Positions 28,107 to 36,696 of a DNA stretch of 64,000 nt are shown here, one piece after another (the stretch's first letter is position 1; each line of letters starts with the position of its first letter). The stretch spans positions 124,001-188,000 of the forward strand of contig JAAFJA010000002.1 of assembly GCA_013298765.1 (NCBI GenBank). The letters are read 5' to 3'. The position numbers and the translations under genes are program-made. The notes beneath the pieces were generated by a model, which was not told where the DNA came from, ran no database searches, and saw only the letters and a list, made by a program, of their open reading frames with translations. This DNA comes from Betaproteobacteria bacterium. GTDB taxonomy: Bacteria > Pseudomonadota > Gammaproteobacteria > Burkholderiales > Casimicrobiaceae.

Positions 28107-29192
28107 CTAAATCGGTACTGCTTCGGCCGCCCGGCGCGAGATATCCATGCCGCTCAACCAGGCAGCTTCAACGCCACCGGCCGCCGCCTCGGGCTGAATA
28201 CCCAACCAGTCGCCGCACATGCCGAGGCCGATTTCGCCGTCCCAATACGAGTAGTTCCGTGACGTTGACTCTGCGCCGGGCTCGATAGCGCGCCTCTTTG
28301 CGTTGGCGTAGCGCCACCGGTGCACTTGAAACGCACTCGCAGTTGCTGCTGAGACCTGTCGGAACTCGGCTAAGAGCGTGTCCGAGACCCCATCGCTTTG
28401 CGCCTCAATATGGGCGTCGCTCCATGCGGCAGATGCGTGCAACAACCAGACTTCATCAGCGGGGCGTGCAGGCTTTGACGCTTCGCGAACCGCGAGCGCG
28501 AGGGGCGAGTCGCTAAACGCAAGTAGATCTTCGGTGAGCTCAACGCGCGACTCAAATCGGGCGATCACAGCCCAGGTGCCGCTCATGGGAATGGCGTCTG
28601 CGATCTCGATTGCGCGCTTCGCATACGAAGCAATCGATTGCTCCGGCGACTCTCCGTTTGCGATCGTTGAAAGAAGACGACTTGCCTGGGGCGCGGGTAG
28701 CGCAAGGACTACGCCGTCAAATCGCTCAGGATGCCATCCTGCTTCGGCGCTGTGAAGCCGCCACGCCCCGTGCTCGCGCTGAAGCGTGTCAACGGTCGTC
28801 GAGCTGTAGATTGCGCGCGGAAGGGATGCCGCTAGGCTTCGTGCTGGGGTGGTCATGGTTTGAGCGCCGACCCACAGCTCCCTCGCGTTGCCTGTGGGTC
28901 GCCAGCGCGCTGCAAGTTCACGCTTTTCCCAACGCGCTACTTCAGCCCTGAAAGATGCTGTTACCGCAGCGAATGCCGGAGCCCCGTGGTCACATTGCCA
29001 CCTAGGCGCACTGGCGGACGCGAGTGACGCGTCTGGAGACATCCCGGCCCGCCGGGTTGCCATCCGCCCCCCAACGCCGCGCGATTTTTCGAAAACATCC
29101 ACGTACGCGCCGCGAGCGCTAAGCCCGGCCGCCGCCGTCAACCCGGCGAGACCGGCACCGATCACCGCGAAACGGAACGGGGATTGAATCAT
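28107..29192 (-). CDS. Renalase-like FAD-dependent amine oxidoreductase
   Basis: 361 aa from the ATG at 29192 (a TTG at 29198 adds two residues). The N-terminal FAVIGAGLAGLTAAAGLSAR and DVFEKSRGVGGRMATRR are FAD-binding motifs of the flavin amine oxidase/renalase group. The C-terminal GLGMCGDWLGIQPEAAAGG then VEAAWLSG is the second FAD contact. The substrate is unknown; bacterial renalases oxidise dihydronicotinamide isomers, but the family is broad. tRNA-Val lies upstream on the same strand. Confidence 0.82.
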   Translation of the reverse strand: MIQSPFRFAVIGAGLAGLTAAAGLSARGAYVDVFEKSRGVGGRMATRRAGMSPDASLASASAPRWQCDHGAPAFAAVTASFRAEVARWEKRELAARWRPTGNARELWVGAQTMTTPARSLAASLPRAIYSSTTVDTLQREHGAWRLHSAEAGWHPERFDGVVLALPAPQASRLLSTIANGESPEQSIASYAKRAIEIADAIPMSGTWAVIARFESRVELTEDLLAFSDSPLALAVREASKPARPADEVWLLHASAAWSDAHIEAQSDGVSDTLLAEFRQVSAATASAFQVHRWRYANAKRRAIEPGAESTSRNYSYWDGEIGLGMCGDWLGIQPEAAAGGVEAAWLSGMDISRRAAEAVPI

Positions 29193-29270
29193 CTGCAACG
29201 ATAGCGCGCGTGTTCCATCAACGACCTGGAGAGCGTACGGGTGACCGATGAGGTGGGAGGGGAAGGAGGG

Positions 29271-29345
29271 TGGTGGACGGTACTGGGATCGAACCAGTGA
29301 CCCCTGCCGTGTGAAGGCAGTGCTCTACCGCTGAGCTAACCGTCC
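29271..29345 (-). tRNA. tRNA-Val (anticodon CAC)
   Basis: 75 nt cloverleaf on the minus strand: acceptor GGACGGT/ACCGTCC, D arm GCTC..GAGC, anticodon stem CTGCC/GGCAG with loop TTCACAC (anticodon CAC), T arm ACTGG-TTCGATC-CCAGT, discriminator A and encoded CCA at 29271-29273. It reads GUG codons. No integrase lies beside it. Confidence 0.96.
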
Positions 29346-29771
29346 GCTCGAATCCAGGGTGACGTTGCAGGTGGCACGCCGAATCAATCGTCAAATTCTA
29401 GCAGCGCCATGCGTAGGCGATGGCGTGCAAAGGGTAGAAAAAAAACGGGGCGGTGCTCGGAGTGATCGCGGCTGATATTTGCACAGTCTGTCGCATTTCG
29501 CTGCAGAATGGCGTCCTCACTCCAGTGGGGCGTCGCTCCGCGTTGCCAGCGAATGGGGCGCGACCGCTGTTTTGAGATTGGTTAGTTTGAGCTCAATTCG
29601 CGGTCCGGCGGTCGGTGTGATCTCAGCGGCAGCGCGTTGGGTATGCTTTCACCACCTTATCGGGGATAAGGCGATGCGAAATTTGACGATCCTTTGGCAC
29701 AAAGCAACCGAAGCGGCTGCGATTTCTCACGAAACAACAGGGATTCAAGCGCCCCAGAAAGCTGCGTCAGG
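29346..29771. promoter_or_regulatory. 426-bp gap upstream of the ECF sigma gene
   Basis: No convincing gene. A perfect 7-bp inverted repeat CCTTATC-GGG-GATAAGG lies at 29655-29671, about 100 bp before the sigma start, a candidate operator or promoter-proximal hairpin. An A8 run is at 29437-29444. A 98-codon open frame from 29479 has no recognisable features and is not called. Confidence 0.35.
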
Positions 29772-30368
29772 ATGACTACCGAGCTCGACGAAGACCAAAC
29801 ACTTGCTCGCGCGAGTAGCGATAGCGAGGCGAAGGCTATGCTCGCGCTGATCGCCACGGGCGATCAGCAGGCGATGATTCGGTTCTACAAAGCCTTCGAG
29901 TCGCGTGTTTACGCGTTCGCGATGCGCCGCCTCTCCAATCCAGAGGAAGCAGAATCGGTGGTGGTTGAAACCATGTATGAAGTCTGGAAAGTTGCAAAAA
30001 ACTTCAAAGGTGAGAGTCGAGCCGAGACTTGGCTGCTCGGCATCGCAAAGTACAAATCGCTCGATAAGCTTCGCGCGCGCGACACCGAGACCGATGACAT
30101 CGAGGATCATGCTGAAACGCTCGCCGATGAAGCGCCTGGCGTGGAGCAGCTCGCTTACGCCAAGGAGCGTGCGCACGCGCTCTCAGACTGTGTGGATGAG
30201 CTACCCAAGGATCAAAGCGAAGCGCTCCACCTCGTTTACTTCGAAGGCATGAGCGTGGAAGAGGTGAGCGAAATCCAGTCGATCCCTGGCGGGACTGTGA
30301 AAACACGCCTTTTTCATGCCCGAAAGAAGCTCAAGGACTGTTTAGAGCGAAATTCAATCGAAATTTGA
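29772..30368 (+). CDS. ECF-type RNA polymerase sigma factor
   Basis: 198 aa from the ATG at 29772; the frame opens at a TTG at 29694, but the family region begins after 29772. Region 2 covers residues about 35-95 (FYKAFESRVYAFAMRRLSNP, GESRAETWLLGIAKYKSLD) and region 4 about 130-190 (LPKDQSEALHLVYFEGMSVE, GTVKTRLFHARKKLKD). The next two genes encode a membrane anti-sigma factor and an exported subtilase on the same strand, a signal-transduction set. Autoregulation is likely but no promoter pair was identified. Confidence 0.9.
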   Translation: MTTELDEDQTLARASSDSEAKAMLALIATGDQQAMIRFYKAFESRVYAFAMRRLSNPEEAESVVVETMYEVWKVAKNFKGESRAETWLLGIAKYKSLDKLRARDTETDDIEDHAETLADEAPGVEQLAYAKERAHALSDCVDELPKDQSEALHLVYFEGMSVEEVSEIQSIPGGTVKTRLFHARKKLKDCLERNSIEI

Positions 30369-30437
30369 CTGAACGATTGAACCAAACGTCGGCGAACAAC
30401 GACACACCTGCAACTAGACCCGCTCTCAAGAATCATC

Positions 30438-31097
30438 ATGGCCAGCATCTCCCTCGAAGACTTCCAGCGCCGCACCGAACAAATCCCATTTTTGCTCAAC
30501 GGCACGTTGCCCGCGGAAGAGCGAAATGCGCTTAAAGCGGCCATCGCTGCCGACCCCGCGCTCGCTCGCGAACTGGAGCTTCACAAACGAATCCGCGAGG
30601 CGGTGAGCCAAAGTGCTGCCGTGCCGGCGCGCTCCTCGCTGCCGCAGTTTCTCAATCGTCTCGCAGCCGAATCGCAGCGGGAGGTGAATCGATCAAGTGA
30701 GAACGTCGCCACCATCGAGCGAAAAGTCACGCCGCTGTCGCAAGAGCTTCGCAGTCGTCGCGGCTGGAAAGTAGCGTTCGCATTGGCCGCAAGCTTGGTT
30801 GTCATCCAGGCTGCGATGCTCGCGCCGTTTCTCAAACAAGCCTCACCTATGCTCGAACCCCTTTCGGGTGCGTCGAGCGCGCCAGCGGCGGCGAATCTAC
30901 AGCTCACCTTTAATCCCGACGCGACGGAGAAACAAATCCGTGAACTGCTGCGCGCGAACGGCATTGAAATTGTGGCTGGGCCATCCGCGTTGGGCGTTTA
31001 CTCCGCACGTGCGCAAGACGCGAACGCGGCGGTGAAGGCAATCGCCGCGGATTCCGCGGTCGTTGAGAGCGTTTCGGCTATTTCGACTAAGCCCTGA
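30438..31097 (+). CDS. Single-pass anti-sigma factor with a propeptide-like periplasmic domain
   Basis: 219 aa. The cytoplasmic part (1-108) has PFLLNGTLPAEERNALKAAI, an anti-sigma helix pattern without the zinc motif. One TM helix spans about 111-131 (KVAFALAASLVVIQAAMLAP). The C-terminal 65 residues (LQLTFNPDATEKQIRELLRA onward) alternate strand-helix-strand-strand-helix-strand like subtilase propeptides (inhibitor I9 fold). A matching domain occurs in the neighbouring protease at residues 347-424. Inference: the protease senses or cuts this domain. The stop TGA lies within a palindromic repeat. Confidence 0.75.
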   Translation: MASISLEDFQRRTEQIPFLLNGTLPAEERNALKAAIAADPALARELELHKRIREAVSQSAAVPARSSLPQFLNRLAAESQREVNRSSENVATIERKVTPLSQELRSRRGWKVAFALAASLVVIQAAMLAPFLKQASPMLEPLSGASSAPAAANLQLTFNPDATEKQIRELLRANGIEIVAGPSALGVYSARAQDANAAVKAIAADSAVVESVSAISTKP

Positions 31098-31116
31098 ATT
31101 AATTGGGGCTTAAGGA
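31087..31116. repeat. Interspersed palindrome, copy 4 (anti-sigma/protease junction)
   Basis: Left flank TCGACT, then AAGCCC (31089-31094), an AATTAATT spacer and GGGCTT (31106-31111), then AAGG. It overlaps the anti-sigma stop codon and lies about 15 bases before the protease start, so a hairpin here could influence protease translation. Confidence 0.6.
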
Positions 31117-31127
31117 AAGATTGTTAA

Positions 31128-33272
31128 ATGATCAGGAAGGCGTTTTTTTCGAGCCGACCTCCCGTTAAAAAACTCATTCTTGCACTGAGTTCAGCGGGGT
31201 GGTTATTCTCTGGCAATGCCCACGCCGCGACTACAGCGCCGCCGCCGCCGAGCTCGCCGCCACTGTATGCCCCAGGCGTTGACGCGCTGGCACGAGCTGC
31301 TGCGCAGTCATCCTCGGCGCAAGCCCAGGCCGCGCTCGCCGAGCGATGCAAAGCGCTGCTCGCTGCAGGGCGCGCCGTTTCGCAGATGCCCCCCGAGTGC
31401 AAACCTTATTTGCCCACCGCGCCAGTCGCGCCGCGCCCGACCCTAGTCGTTCCGCCCGCACTCTTTGTTTACACGCCAGCGGTGAGCGCGCTCAGGCCAC
31501 CGAGCGCGGCGCCCACGCCCGTGCCGCCGAGCGCTTCGCCGACGCTGCCGTCTGATCTCCCATCGCTTAAGAAATACTGCGAGGCCTTGCTCGCGCGCGG
31601 CACCGCGTACGCACAACTTCCGGCAGAGTGCCGCCGCGTGATTCCCGATCCGGGAAGCGCCACGCCCCCCGCGCCACCTGCGGGAGCGGTGCCAATGTGT
31701 CCCGACCCGACCGTGTTCACGCATGTTCGGATGATTCCCTGCCCGCCCGCGCCGACGCCTTCCGGGCAGCGTAGCCCCCCGAACTCGCCCGCGCCGCCGT
31801 CGGGGCCGACCACGCGCCCTCCCGGACCCGCACCCGCGCCGCCCCCAACCGCAACGCCAACGCCTCCGCCACCCGCAACGCGTCCGCCTGCACCAGCGAC
31901 GCCGCCCGCGCCCGTTCAGCCACCGCTGCCACCTGCACCCGCACCAGAGCCCGCGCCGCCGGCCCCATCTGCGATACCGGTGCCGATCCCGCCTGCGCCC
32001 ACACCGCCGCCGCCAATGGTCCGAGGGGCCGCGTCTCAAATTCCGATGGGGGGTGGCAGTGCGGGTGTATCACCGTTGTCGCTGCCGCCGCCGCGACCGC
32101 CGACGCCGCCACCCGCCCCAGCCGCCGCGCCTGTAGCGACGGCTGATGCGAATGACTACGAAGCGGGTGAAGTGGTCGTCTTCGCGCCTTTCGCGCAAGC
32201 AGCCAACGGTGCGCTAGAGGTGATCGCCAACGCTGGTGGCACTGTGTTGTTACAAGAAAATCTCGCTGCGCTCGAAGGGCTTCTACTTCGCGTTCGCGCG
32301 AATGACGGCGACGCGGTTCGACTCGCGCAAGTGCTCCGCGCGCAGCTACCGCAAGCAGCGGTCGACTTGCATGGCCGACTCTTTCTTTTTCCGCTTTCTG
32401 GCGCGGCGGGGCCGGGGGGCGCGCCGCGGCATTACGCCAGAGCGATGCTGCAATTTCCCTCAACACCACCGTCGCTCCTTCGGGAAATGCGCGTGGGAAT
32501 CATTGATTCTGGCGTCGAGCGCGTTGGCGCGCTTCGAAATGGCGTGGCCGGTGAACGAAGCTTCCTCCCCAACGAGCAGTCGCCCGCGGACAGCGTGCAC
32601 GGCACAGCGGTCGCCTCGCTCATCGCAGGGCAAGATGATCGCGCTGGGTTTTCAGGGGCTGCTCCGGGTGCCAAATTGTTCGTCGCGCGGGCGATGAGCA
32701 ATTTGCCAGACGGACGAAGCTACACCAATGCGGTGTCCGTGTTGCAAGCGCTTAACTGGCTCGCCAGCGAACGAGTGCCAATCGTGAACATGAGTCTTGG
32801 CGGCAAGGGCGATGCCACGCTCGCGCTCGGAATCGCGCAGGCGATTCGAAAGGGCATGACGGTTGTCGCTGCTGCCGGCAATGGCGGACCGAGCGCGGCG
32901 GCCTCGTTTCCAGCCGCCTTGCCCAACGTGATTGCGGTGACCGCCGTGGATGTTGAATCGAAGCTTTACAAAGACGCCAATCGCGGTGATTACGTCATGG
33001 TGGCAGCGCCTGGCGTTGATGTTTGGGCGCCCAAGCGAGACGGCAGCGGCAGCTACGTCTCCGGCACCTCATTTGCGTCGGCTTGGGTCAGCGGCGCGGT
33101 TGCGTATGCGATCGCTAGCGCGAATGTTTCCGACGCGTCCACAGGCGCTCGTGTGGGGGATGCGCTTTGTCGCTCTAGCCGCGATCTAGGCAAAGGCGGG
33201 CGCGACACCGAATATGGCTGCGGTTTGCTACAGGTTGGCGCGCTCTTAGACGCGGTGAAAACTTCCAAATAG
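31128..33272 (+). CDS. Exported S8-family serine protease with proline-rich stalk
   Basis: 714 aa. The signal peptide (KKLILALSSAGWLFSGNAHA) is cleaved near residue 33. Residues 60-100 and 140-175 are two copies of a Cys-paired repeat (CKALLAAGRAVSQMPPEC and CEALLARGTAYAQLPAEC). Residues 205-335 are extremely rich in Pro and Ala, a stalk. Residues 347-424 resemble a subtilase propeptide. The catalytic domain has Asp460 (GIIDSGVE), His491 (SVHGTAVASLIAG), oxyanion Asn585 (AAAGNGG) and Ser648 (SGTSFASAW). It is downstream of the sigma/anti-sigma pair and probably part of their circuit. Confidence 0.88.
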   Translation: MIRKAFFSSRPPVKKLILALSSAGWLFSGNAHAATTAPPPPSSPPLYAPGVDALARAAAQSSSAQAQAALAERCKALLAAGRAVSQMPPECKPYLPTAPVAPRPTLVVPPALFVYTPAVSALRPPSAAPTPVPPSASPTLPSDLPSLKKYCEALLARGTAYAQLPAECRRVIPDPGSATPPAPPAGAVPMCPDPTVFTHVRMIPCPPAPTPSGQRSPPNSPAPPSGPTTRPPGPAPAPPPTATPTPPPPATRPPAPATPPAPVQPPLPPAPAPEPAPPAPSAIPVPIPPAPTPPPPMVRGAASQIPMGGGSAGVSPLSLPPPRPPTPPPAPAAAPVATADANDYEAGEVVVFAPFAQAANGALEVIANAGGTVLLQENLAALEGLLLRVRANDGDAVRLAQVLRAQLPQAAVDLHGRLFLFPLSGAAGPGGAPRHYARAMLQFPSTPPSLLREMRVGIIDSGVERVGALRNGVAGERSFLPNEQSPADSVHGTAVASLIAGQDDRAGFSGAAPGAKLFVARAMSNLPDGRSYTNAVSVLQALNWLASERVPIVNMSLGGKGDATLALGIAQAIRKGMTVVAAAGNGGPSAAASFPAALPNVIAVTAVDVESKLYKDANRGDYVMVAAPGVDVWAPKRDGSGSYVSGTSFASAWVSGAVAYAIASANVSDASTGARVGDALCRSSRDLGKGGRDTEYGCGLLQVGALLDAVKTSK

Positions 33273-33343
33273 CATTCGCACTACTTTCTAGCTTGCATCA
33301 GGGGTAGCGCAATAAAAGCCTAAATTTCTATCAGGAATCTTTT

Positions 33344-33375
33344 GTTGACTGAGCCCCAATTAAACGGGCGTAAGC
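33344..33375. repeat. Interspersed palindrome, copy (between convergent genes)
   Basis: GTTGACTGAGCCCCAATTAA then ACGGGCGTAAGC. It has the family left flank, the CCCCAATTAAA core, a shortened right arm (GGGC) and the trailing GTAAG. It lies in the 129-bp gap between the convergent subtilase and oxidoreductase genes. Confidence 0.55.
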
Positions 33376-33401
33376 AACAAAAAGCTGAAGGTCAATGCCT
33401 G

Positions 33402-34502
33402 CTACCCGATGTATCTCGCGATCCATTCGCGGTCAATTTTGTGTTTCCAGCGCCAGGCCCAGCCGCCCGAGAGGGCGAAACCGTTGCGCGCTGCGATCGC
33501 GCGCTTGTCGCCAAGCGAGATGAGCGAAAGTGCGTCGGGTTTGTGCTCGTACGTCGAGAGCTCTCCGCCTCTCACGGCGCGACGCAAATTCTCGTAGAGC
33601 ACGGGCCCCTGTCGCACCGCAAATACACCCGCCTTTGCAATGTCCACTTTTGGGTTGGATGCACAGTCGCCCGCCGCAAAAATGTTTTTGTGGCTGCGCG
33701 ATTGCAAACCGCTGTTCACCGAAATGCTGCCGTCCTCCGTTTTGCTCACCTCCATTTCCGCGAGCAAGGGCGCAGGTGCATAGCCCGTCGCAAGAATTGT
33801 TAGCTGGCTTGGCACGAAATCCCCGGTCTCCAACACGAGGCGCGTGGGCTCGATGGCTCGCACGGGCGATTGCTCACGCACCTGTACGCGGAGCGCTTTA
33901 CACGCTGCTAAGGCAGCACGGCGCGCATTCGCCGGGAAGCCGGCAAGCAAATCGGTGGCGCTCACAATGCCGACCCGCTTTTCCGGGGCGTTGCGCCAAC
34001 GATAGGCTAGCGCAAGCGCGACTTCGAGCGCAGCCGCTCCACCGCCCACGACTTGGATGTTGAGCCCTGAAGATCGGATCGCATCGCGCTCGTTGATTGC
34101 GGTGAAGAGAACATCGACCGGGCGCACAGGAACCACATACGAACCTGGCGTGGTAGGCAGCGGGTTCGAGACGCTGCCGATATCGAACGACGCAACATCA
34201 TAAAAATGTCGATCACCCACCGAGGTGTATACCCGCTGCAGTGCAGGATCAACTTGCGTCACGGCCGCTTCGATAAAGCGCACCCGTGCTTTTTGACAAA
34301 GCGCCCAGAGATTCACCTTTGCGTCGTTTGGCGGGTAGTGACCCGCGAGCACACCGGGAACCATGCCCGAATACCAAACACTCGGGCTCGGATCAAGCAA
34401 CGCAACATCGGTATCGGGGAAGGGCTTTTCTGCAAGTCGACGCAGCACTTCTACGTGCGCATGTCCCCCGCCAACCAGTACCAGTGTTTTTTTGTCGCTC
34501 AT
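33402..34502 (-). CDS. FAD/NAD(P) oxidoreductase of the SelD-associated family
   Basis: 366 aa. TLVLVGGGHAHVEVLRRLAE, SVWYSGMVPGVLAGHY and SFDIGSVSNPLP are typical of the pyridine-nucleotide oxidoreductase family that in other bacteria forms the N-terminal half of a SelD fusion. Here it stands alone and no selenophosphate synthase is visible. The second nucleotide site (QVVGGGAAALEVALALA) and the C-terminal FAAGDCASNP are intact. The function is unproven; a quinone or sulfide reductase-like role is possible. It overlaps prmB by 4 bases. Confidence 0.8.
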   Translation of the reverse strand: MSDKKTLVLVGGGHAHVEVLRRLAEKPFPDTDVALLDPSPSVWYSGMVPGVLAGHYPPNDAKVNLWALCQKARVRFIEAAVTQVDPALQRVYTSVGDRHFYDVASFDIGSVSNPLPTTPGSYVVPVRPVDVLFTAINERDAIRSSGLNIQVVGGGAAALEVALALAYRWRNAPEKRVGIVSATDLLAGFPANARRAALAACKALRVQVREQSPVRAIEPTRLVLETGDFVPSQLTILATGYAPAPLLAEMEVSKTEDGSISVNSGLQSRSHKNIFAAGDCASNPKVDIAKAGVFAVRQGPVLYENLRRAVRGGELSTYEHKPDALSLISLGDKRAIAARNGFALSGGWAWRWKHKIDREWIARYIG

Positions 34503-35410
34503 CGGCGGAAATCCTCCGCACGCAACATAAACACACCGTCTTCTGCGCCGTTCGTTGAAATCCAGGTAAAGGGCAGATGCGGAAACGCTGCTTCAACCAG
34601 TAAGCGGTTGTGCCCGACGTCCACGAAAAGAATTCCGTTTGGCGCGAGTCTCGCGGGCGCCTCTGCGAGCAGCCGGTGCAACACATCGCAACCGTCTAAC
34701 CCCGCAGCCAGCGCGAGCGCCGGTTCACGCTCAAACTCGGGCGGCAGCGCCTCCATGCTGTCGTCAGTAACGTAGGGCGGATTGGAGACGATCACATCGA
34801 ATTGAGTATCCGACCACGGCGCGAAGAGATCGCCTTCACGTAGTTCAATCACATCGCTCAAATCGTGTGCATCAACATTTTTAGCAGCAACCTCAAGCGC
34901 TTCGGCAGAGATATCGCTTGCGTAGACCAGTGAATTTTCGAGTTCTTGCGCCGCGATGATTGCAAGGCATCCCGAGCCCGTACACAAATCAAGCACGGTT
35001 AAGTTCGCATGGCGGTCCGCGAGCCAAGGTGAGAGCCCCTTAACGAGTAACTCACCGATATAGGAGCGCGGTATCAACACCGACTCATTCACCAAAAAGC
35101 GATAACCGCATTGCTCCGTGAACCCGAGCACGTAAGCGCTTGGCACGCGTTCAACACAGCGCTGGCGAAGTGCCTCGAAGAGCGCAGCTTTCTCAGCGCT
35201 TGTGACCGCGTACGCTTTAAAGGTGTCGAACGAATTGAGCGGCAGATTCAATGCGCCGAGCACGAGAAAGCTCGCGTCATCGGCCGGGCCTAACGTGCCC
35301 TGACCGTATTCAACAATTGCCGTTTCGAGATGGGTGAAAGCAAAGCGCCACCAATCGCCGATCGTCGCTAGCTCGGCAGGCGGCGACGTCGGGAAGTCCA
35401 ATCGGGTCAT
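34499..35410 (-). CDS. prmB: Ribosomal protein L3 N5-glutamine methyltransferase
   Basis: 303 aa SAM-dependent methyltransferase. The N-terminal helical domain (RVPSAYVLGFTEQCGYRFLV, VLIPRSYIGEL) is PrmB-like. VLDLCTGSGCLAIIAAQ binds SAM and DVIVSNPPYVTDDSM holds the NPPY catalytic motif. EFEREPALALAAGLDGCDVL is the family C-terminal block. PrmB modifies Gln150 of L3 during 50S assembly. It overlaps both neighbours by 4 bases (pilU-prmB-oxidoreductase). Confidence 0.92.
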   Translation of the reverse strand: MTRLDFPTSPPAELATIGDWWRFAFTHLETAIVEYGQGTLGPADDASFLVLGALNLPLNSFDTFKAYAVTSAEKAALFEALRQRCVERVPSAYVLGFTEQCGYRFLVNESVLIPRSYIGELLVKGLSPWLADRHANLTVLDLCTGSGCLAIIAAQELENSLVYASDISAEALEVAAKNVDAHDLSDVIELREGDLFAPWSDTQFDVIVSNPPYVTDDSMEALPPEFEREPALALAAGLDGCDVLHRLLAEAPARLAPNGILFVDVGHNRLLVEAAFPHLPFTWISTNGAEDGVFMLRAEDFRR

Positions 35411-36564
35411 CGAGCAGTTTCGGCGGTGCGAGCGTTGTTGAGTTCAAAGGCGTCGAAGTTTGCGACGAAGCTGGAGCGGTCACGCGAAGTTGAATTAACT
35501 TGCGATTGCTGAGACTGGTTGATGATCCAGGCCAGGTTGGTCGGCGAGTCTGCCGCCTGCAATGCATCGTCGTAAGAAATTGAGCCGCCCAAATAGAGCT
35601 TTGCTAGCGCTTGTTCAAAGGTGCAAGAGCCTTGCGTGAGGCTTTGCTCCATTGCCTCTTTGACTCGCGATAGGTCGCCCTGCGCGATCATGTCGGCAAC
35701 AAGCTTGGTGTTAATCATGACTTCAACCGCAGGCTGCAGCGAGCCTTGCTTGTTGCGCACCAGTCGCTGTCCGATGATGGCTTTCAGACCGTATGACAAG
35801 TCGGCGAGCAGGCCGCTGCGCGCCTCTTGCGGATACATGTTTACGATCCGCGATAGCGCGTGGTAGCTATTGGTAGCGTGCAATGTTGCCAGGCACAGGT
35901 TTCCGGTGAGCGCATGGGTGAGCGCATGTTGCATCACATCCCGGGTACGGATCTCACCGATTAGCAGCAAATCTGGTGCTTCGCGAAGCGCGTTAGCGAG
36001 CGCGTTATCGTAGCTTTTGGTGTCGTGTCCCACTTCGCGCTGGTTGACGACGCAGCGCTTGTGGCGGAAGAGGTATTCAATCGGGTCTTCCATGGTGAGG
36101 ATGTGGCCCGTGGTGTGCGTATTGCGGTGATCAATCATCGCCGCGAGCGAGGTGGATTTGCCAGAGCCCGTTGAGCCAACCATCAAAATCAAGCCGCGTT
36201 TTTCCGTGGCCAAATCAAGCAGCACGGGGGGCAATTTGAGCGACTCAAACGATGGAATCTTGCTTCGAATGTAGCGAACCACCATCGACACTGCGCCGCG
36301 CTGACGAAGAATATTGACACGGAAGTTTCCGTACTCGGGTTCGATGTGCGAAAGGTTCATTTCCCAGTCACGTTCGAAACGCTCGATCTCATCTTCGCTC
36401 ATCACTTCGTAAGCGATCTTTTTTGCCGTCGGCGCATCGATGACTTGGGTGGAAACTGGCAGCGTTTCGTTGTTCACTTTCATGTGAATCGGTGCGCCAG
36501 CTGAGATAAAGAGGTCGGAAGCCTCGCGCTCGGCCATCAGTTGCAGGAGTCGGGTGAGATACAT
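35407..36564 (-). CDS. pilU: Type IV pilus retraction ATPase PilU/PilT
   Basis: 385 aa secretion-superfamily ATPase. LLQLMAEREASDLFISAGAP starts the PAS-like N-domain; Walker A is GLILMVGSTGSGKSTSLAAM, followed by the Asp and His boxes (HILTMEDPIEYLFRHKRCVV, LATLHATNSYHALSRIVNMY) and Walker B LLLIGEIRTRD. Features such as the DWEMNLSHIEPEYGNFRVNI segment and the long C-terminal tail favour PilU over PilT. No pilT or pilus structural gene is in the window. Confidence 0.88.
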   Translation of the reverse strand: MYLTRLLQLMAEREASDLFISAGAPIHMKVNNETLPVSTQVIDAPTAKKIAYEVMSEDEIERFERDWEMNLSHIEPEYGNFRVNILRQRGAVSMVVRYIRSKIPSFESLKLPPVLLDLATEKRGLILMVGSTGSGKSTSLAAMIDHRNTHTTGHILTMEDPIEYLFRHKRCVVNQREVGHDTKSYDNALANALREAPDLLLIGEIRTRDVMQHALTHALTGNLCLATLHATNSYHALSRIVNMYPQEARSGLLADLSYGLKAIIGQRLVRNKQGSLQPAVEVMINTKLVADMIAQGDLSRVKEAMEQSLTQGSCTFEQALAKLYLGGSISYDDALQAADSPTNLAWIINQSQQSQVNSTSRDRSSFVANFDAFELNNARTAETAR

Positions 36565-36696
36565 AGCGAGCGGCGCGGGGCCGTTTACGGCAGATAATGC
36601 TGAGAGAATAACGACTTACGCGCTACAGCTCAAGTTAAGCAGTCGATCAATCGCGCCAAATTGGCTTGGCTTGATCGAACCGAATACAGGAAGACT

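Noticed and set aside
29271-29345. tRNA-Val as an attachment site for a genomic island
   Set aside because: No integrase, no repeated tRNA 3' end, and housekeeping genes on both sides.
29479-29775. 98-codon frame upstream of the ECF sigma gene
   Set aside because: No ribosome site or domain; it overlaps the sigma start and the dyad repeat, and looks like non-coding sequence.
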